A DNA stretch of 64,000 nt. Origin: Aedes albopictus. Taxonomy: Eukaryota > Arthropoda > Insecta > Diptera > Culicidae. Shown in pieces: positions 59,053 to 64,000 of this stretch (the first letter of the stretch is position 1; every line of letters starts with the position of its first letter). The position numbers and the translations under genes were made by a program. The stretch lies in contig NC_085138.1 of the NCBI RefSeq assembly GCF_035046485.1, positions 336,247,312-336,311,311 on the forward strand. The letters run 5' to 3'. The notes beneath the pieces are model-generated. The model had not been told where the DNA came from and made no database searches. It worked only from the letters and a program-made list of their open reading frames with translations.

Positions 59053-59342
59053 TCTATATATATATATATAAAAATGAGTTTGAAGTCCCTTTGAGGCAAC
59101 AAAACTCAAGAACGGGTGACCGATCATGATGACTCTTACATGGATTGATTTGTATTTACGGTGGCTGTATAAAAAGTTATGAAAATCAATTTAAATAGAG
59201 AGAAAATGTGAAACATCCGATATTTGCAGGAGCTGAGAAGAAAATCAACACGATCGCAATAAAACCGATCTAGAGTGCCGTGCTGCAATGAACCCAAAAG
59301 TTGTCAAAACACCACAGCCACAACGTTGGCCGGGACAGCTAT
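59053..59342 (+). mobile_element. Helitron-like element, copy 3
   Basis: TCTATATATATATATATAAA start, shared gagtttgaagtccctttgag, end ggccgggacagcta. The last bases of the CTAG end are altered. Confidence 0.65.
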
Positions 59343-60472
59343 TAGTTTATAGAATACATCCCAGAAGACTGGGAATTTCTTAGAATCTTAATGGATTCAC
59401 AGGACTTATTAAAAAATATTCCATAATGCTGCTGTCTATGAAAATGATTTAGTTTATATGTTATAGTTGTTAGAATACATCTTAAAATATTGTGAATTTC
59501 CGAGAATCTCAGGAGGATTCTCAGGAATTATTTAAAAATATTCCGTAATGCTATTAAATGTTATAAATGATCTAAAATATTTCTTCTAGTTTCTAGAATG
59601 TATTCCAGAAGACTGGAAATATCTGAGAATCTAGAGATTCTCAGGAATTATATAAAAATATTCCGTAATGCTACTGTATCTGTAAATGATTTGTATTTTC
59701 TCCTATATTTTATAGAATACATCCCAGAAGACTGGAAACTTCTGAGAATCTTTAGAGATTCTCAGGAATTCTTTAAAAATATTTCGTAATTATATTGATT
59801 ATTTTTTTTTAATCTTAAGGGATTCTCAGGAGTTATTTGAAAATATTCCATAATGCTATTGATCTCTGTAAATGATTTAGAATATTTCCTAAAGTTTCTA
59901 GAATACATCCCAGAAAGCTGGAAATTTCTGAGAATCTTTAGGGATTCTAAGGAGTTATTTAAAAATATTCCGTAATGCAACTGAGAATCTGTAGATTCTC
60001 AGGAATTATTTAAAAATATTCAGTGATGCTTCTGATTTCTATAAACGATTGAGAATATTTTCTATAATTTTTAGAATATTAGCAGATCACTGGAAATGTT
60101 TGGTAAGCTTAAGGGATTCTCAGTAATTTTTTTTTATTATTTTTTTAAAATATGGTGCTGATGTTCATAAATAATTTAAAATATTTCCTATAGTCTCTAG
60201 AATGCATACCAGAAGACTGGAAATTTCAAGAGACGAACCAGCCAAGTTCTGAAAGTCTGAAAGTCAAGTATACATAAAGAGAAACGCTCATTAATTACGA
60301 TACACTCTAGGTACCCACTACATCATACTGCTAAACCTTCTCTCCCTCCTTAAAGTGTGGCGTAATGTATGAACGTTCTCTAACACGATATCGCTTAGAA
60401 GTCAAATGAAAGAACGCATCAGTCTGAATTGGTAAATCATGTACTTTTAATTGTGTACTTTCATAAGCTACC

Positions 60473-61881
60473 ACCCGTTTCGACCCCACTGGCTCCTCTG
60501 GAAACTAACATCCAGAGTCAGAGCTGTCAGAGCCCTCGCTCGGTTACCAAACGAGATGAGCTAACGGCGACATTCCTGTTGCAGAAGTCTACTCGTGGCA
60601 AGCAAATTATTGAAGAATTCAATAGCACGAAAGTCCTGACCAAAGCACAAAAACGCATAATTACGCACATTGTAATTGATGAGTTCAAAGATTCGTTCGG
60701 GAAACTCACACACGACGATCTGCTTTTTAGAGCGTGTGAGCTAAGCAACTTGTTTCCCTCGGAGCCGAAGGTATGTATTTATATGTAATTCTATACAGAA
60801 TGAATAATTTTTATTTCAGGGAGAGCGTCTACCATTGCGTTACGCTCCATACAACAATTCAAAATTTCCCATACAAAACTTGATATGTGGGGGGAGGTCT
60901 AAAATTTTCGAAAATTTGAATTATGGGAATGAACCCTTTACTTTCACCGTAGCTGGTTATTTGTTAATGTTGATATTTAGTTGTACTCTTTTTACGAGTG
61001 CATGTCGTGAGGCCGCTCAACTAGAAAGCTGAGGTGAGAAATGTCGATTCGAATGAGGTGACTCTCCATTTGATGGTCATGATGATGAGTGATGATGAGG
61101 AATGGTTCGGTTTGAATAGGTCTCAATTTTACTATAATTCCTATGCAGATACGACCTATTCAAATCGAACGCCAGATTTAACCTTGTGTACTGGAATCTT
61201 AAGTTCATTTTGTTAAGGGGTTTATTCACAAATTTCGTGGGGTTGAAACTGATGAGAAAATTCAATAACACATATATTACTTCTAATTCAGGACTCGTGG
61301 TATCAGCCAACGTTTGCTGTTGACGGCAGCAAGAAAACCCGGATTGGCCGTCATCCTAAAGGAGCACTATACGATAGAAATTGCAACTATCGCAAGGGCA
61401 CTGCGCAACAAGGGGGAACGAGACAAACCAGTGATAGTACAACACCGGCTGCGAACATTTTCTCCGATGATGATTGTAAGAACCATCTTCGATCATATAA
61501 AACACATCTTTCAAATTATTTTTTTTTTGTTTCTAGGGATGGAATATCAACAGAGCAAAGTGTGGATGAGACATCACGAAGACGAATGGCCAGCTATTCT
61601 TCAGAGGTGGATTGCCACGTGTGCGTATCGCGGGTTGGAGGTATCAAGACTCGAGAGCCGATCGTGTGAAACCATTTTGGATCAGTACCCTACTCTACGA
61701 AACGCCGAACGGTACCAACCTACCCAAATAGATTTCGACGCGAAATTTGCGTCCAAAAGCTCGGCTCTCTTCGATAATTGGAGCAAATTCGTTTCAAAAG
61801 TTAAACCGATTTTAACCACTGATGTGACCGACAAGTCTGGCAAGGAAATTCTGCTTTTGCTGGACCTGGAGTTGAATGAAG
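60473..61881 (+). CDS. SAMD3-like gene fragment, spliced (ends not defined)
   Basis: Three exons join in frame: about 60473-60770, 61292-61475 and 61537-61881, all at GT/AG sites. The product reads LTKAQKRIITHIVIDEFKD, ACELSNLFPSEPK joined to DSWYQPTF, then KGALYDRNCNYRKG, and after the next splice KVWMRHHEDEWPAILQRW, IATCAYRG and LDQYPTLRN. This order (a helix preparing FPsE, a YxP then xRyxNxR segment, then W-L-rhh-e-W) is that of the SAMD3-like proteins common in fish and insect genomes, often multicopy. No SAM domain is visible upstream, and a further donor at 61882 has no clear partner. The function is unknown. The first exon may begin before 60473. Confidence 0.55.
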
Positions 61882-61913
61882 GTATGTTATTCTTTTAACT
61901 CATTTAATAAAAT

Positions 61914-62973
61914 TGTTTTTCGCTTGGATTACATTTTCGAAGGAGTTGGTGTATATGATCTCCAACATATTTTGCATCATTTTATTTACGTCGAACGATA
62001 CTTTAATATTAGTGATTTTAATGAAAGCAAAAACTACATAATGAAACAAGATTATCAGTGTGGCAATATTATCCATGATATTTCGGAGTATCAGATTAAA
62101 ACGAAGAAAATTAAGTGCACAGCAAGTGAGATGAAGATTTGAATAACACTTTTTCCGTTGATTGTTGGCCCTTTTGTACCTAAGAACGACAAAGTATGGA
62201 AACTTGCCAACAGTTTAGTACAAATTGTGCACATTGTACTGTTAAGAGAAGTCCCATATGTTTTGATAAAGGAGTTACGAAAGCTTATCCACTTCCATCA
62301 TGATCAATACGTAAAATTGTTCAATGACACTCTTAAACCTAAGCACCATAATATGGTGCATTACCCTACTGCTATCCTAAAAGGAGGAGCCCTTCGATCA
62401 CATTGGTCAATGCGGTTTGAATCAAAGCATAGGGAATCGAAATCCTACTGTAAGATTAATAGCAATAGAATCAACACATGTTTATCATTGGCCATCAAAG
62501 CTAACTTCAAATTCGCTTATAATTGTGTCAGTAACAGCTTTTTGCCTTCTCTGCTCTCGTATGAAAAAACGCAAATTGAAAGAAGACAATTTCATTTGGA
62601 TCACGCATTGTATGTCAATTCAGAGCTGCTTAACGTAGATATATCTTCCGTTCAATTTATACGATCGTTTGTGAAATGCGGTTTGGTTTACAAATTAGGG
62701 ACGATTGTTTGCGTCAGAAATGCTGATAGTGTTGATATTGTTAAAATAATTGAAATATTTTTGAGCAAAAATGACGATCCACTCATGCTGTGTGAGAGAT
62801 ATGAAGCTAAAGGTTTTGTTGATCACCTACAATCTTTTGAAGTAGAAACAACAGCGTCAATCACAGTGATCAGTAATATAGAAACCATCGATACAATGCC
62901 AATCAGTTTATACATTGTAAATGAAAAATCTTATTACAGGGTTTGTAATTACTATAAATTCAACGACATTTGA
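61914..62973 (+). pseudogene. Transposon-type ORF (HD-EGV / LKPKHH family), one stop
   Basis: The frame reads LDYIFEGVGVYDLQHILHHF, then KKIKCTASEMKI, a TGA at about 62140, then LFPLIVGPFVPKNDKVWKL, IHFHHDQYVKLFND, TLKPKHHNMVHYPTAI and WSMRFESKHRESKSY. These blocks occur in order in a repetitive insect protein family that I regard as mobile-element derived. The superfamily is uncertain, and a TNP2-like origin is only a guess. Besides the stop, the HD of the first block has been replaced. After the stop the frame is open for 271 codons to 62973. Confidence 0.55.
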
Positions 62974-63077
62974 TCGAAGAACTGTAAAATATATACAATT
63001 TGTAATCATTTAAAAAAAAAACTATTAAATACATAGAACAATAACAATGAACATTGATGCATTTTTATCAAATAAGC

Positions 63078-63159
63078 TACTGTTGTCATACACATAATTG
63101 TTCCATGTATCTTAGGAAGCCCACAGAACATGGGACACTTATGTGTATAACGGCAGTAC
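63078..63159. repeat. Short imperfect palindrome, about 82 bp
   Basis: tactgttgtcatacacataa mirrors ttatgtgtataacggcagta, with gttccatgt and acatgggac inside. It is the same family as 2498-2574. Confidence 0.65.
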
Positions 63160-63595
63160 AGCTTTTATCCAAAACGAAATCTTACTAGAGAACAACTAAC
63201 ATTGTCGGTTATTTCAACTAACATTTCCGTTTGATTCAAACACTAATTCGTTTGTTGTCAAACCAAAAATTAGTATAAACAAACTGTACAGATTGGTGAA
63301 AACAACTGCCAAAAGTGGTTGTTCTTTAAGTTGTCAAAAATAAAACAACCAATACTACCATTAGATCAACCGGAAATTTGTTGAATTTACCGGCCTTACT
63401 GCCGGCACATTAACAACCAACATCAGTTTGTTTCAACTACCATGATTAGTAAAATCAAACTTGTTTTTAGTTTGTGCCTAATTTAAACCGAAATTCCAGT
63501 TGAATCAAACTAAAAAGCATTTGTCTTTACTATTTATTTTTCTCCGTGTAATATTCGAAGACGTTAATAAGTTGGTTGAACACTAGAAAAGCACT
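63160..63595. other. Non-genic stretch with scattered gtttg/caaac motifs
   Basis: Repeated ttcaactaac, gaatcaaac and gtttgtttcaact strings suggest an old MITE, but the ends could not be set. Confidence 0.35.
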
Positions 63596-63597
63596 GA

Positions 63598-64000
63598 AAA
63601 TGTTTGTAGCAAAGGTCGGAGAAATTGGAGCAGTCTACATCGGCCGATTGGAGATGGATTTCGACTACGGATAATGTGGTGGATGAAGCAACAAGACACG
63701 GGTACATTCAATATCCAGCCACAAGGAAGATGGTATCGCGGTCCAGAATTTCTTCAGCGAAGTGAATAAAACTCGCCTATCTATTCTGATCCGGTAGAAA
63801 TGACAGAGGCACAAGAGGAATTTTCAAATGAGGTGAATGCAGTAAACATCGTGACGGATTCAAATCCAGAACTACCAGACGCACTAAAGGTTTAGTAACT
63901 GGAGAAGATTTATACGTGCAACCACATACTTTTACGAAGTTTGGCACAAAAAAGCTATATTGCCAGTTAATACTCCAGAAGACGAAGCAGCAGCAATCAA
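63598..64000 (+). pseudogene. BEL/Pao remnant, RNase H to integrase region, cut by window edge
   Basis: Across frames the + strand reads MFVAKVGEIGAVY, then DWRWISTTDNVVDEATRHGY and GRWYRGPEFLQRSE. The WRWxST-xNVxDEAT and RGPEFL strings mark the end of RNase H in BEL/Pao polyproteins. Frameshifts and stops are present. It is unrelated in sequence to the intact BEL at 35.7 kb. Confidence 0.6.

Larger units (their letters stand above)
55020..60235. repeat. Satellite array, period about 122 bp
   Basis: Dozens of diverged units built from tttctgagaatctttag, gattctcaggaattattt, aaatattccgtaatgct, gtaaatgattt and tagaatacatcccagaa. The marker ttccgtaatgct occurs every 118-126 bp across most of the region. 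Three Helitron-like elements and one MITE interrupt it. No unit contains a gene. Confidence 0.92.

Noticed and set aside
55020..60235. CRISPR-like array
   Set aside because: The units are full-length satellite repeats of about 122 bp without unique spacers, in a eukaryotic context.

Overview
The window looks like a piece of a mosquito genome, most likely Aedes. The reasons are tRNA-derived SINEs whose body matches the Feilai-type tail of Aedes, a very high density of MITEs, BEL/Pao, copia-type, Helitron-like and I/R1-type LINE sequences, and spliced single-copy genes with short introns. The species cannot be fixed from the sequence alone.

Only three genes look intact at exon level. Two are a tandem pair of type-B carboxylesterases on the + strand (14302-16302, five exons, 586 aa; 16736-18607, three exons, 583 aa) with 433 bp between them. 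Both start with an acid-free, Arg/Ser-rich leader resembling a mitochondrial presequence. The upstream enzyme has a full catalytic set. The downstream one has lost a glycine of the oxyanion hole and the first glycine of the nucleophile elbow. The third intact gene, on the - strand (46013-44915), is a FAM8A1-type RDD membrane protein in three exons. A degenerate unprocessed copy of the cap 2'-O-methyltransferase CMTR1, with its last exons duplicated, lies beside it on the + strand (46.8-48.7 kb). A spliced SAMD3-like gene fragment and a broken transposon-type ORF lie at 60.5-63.0 kb.

Layout: 0-12.6 kb is non-genic and full of MITEs, a SINE split by a hAT MITE, a 3.1-kb inverted-repeat element and an R1-type LINE remnant. 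From 12.6 to 23.9 kb the esterase pair is enclosed on both sides by a degenerate GGAATTCCTGGA-type satellite. From about 24 to 43 kb is a nest of transposons: an I-clade LINE on the - strand is interrupted by a non-autonomous LTR element with a 1.7-kb low-complexity core (25751-29106, TSD aacgg), a 1.86-kb TIR element (31360-33219), a copia-derived TRIM (34368-35169, TSD atgga) and a hairpin MITE (35576-42570). The MITE in turn holds a complete BEL element (35693-42519, TSD acaac) with apparently identical LTRs and an open 1768-codon polyprotein. From 48.7 to 60.2 kb come long inverted repeats, LINE remnants, a 113-bp tandem repeat and a 5-kb array of a roughly 122-bp satellite carrying Helitron-like and MITE insertions. 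The window ends in a decayed BEL/Pao fragment.

No multi-gene defence or biosynthetic system is visible. The biology of interest is the unusual esterase pair and the exceptionally readable nesting of mobile elements, several of which can be bounded to the base because their empty sites can be reconstructed.
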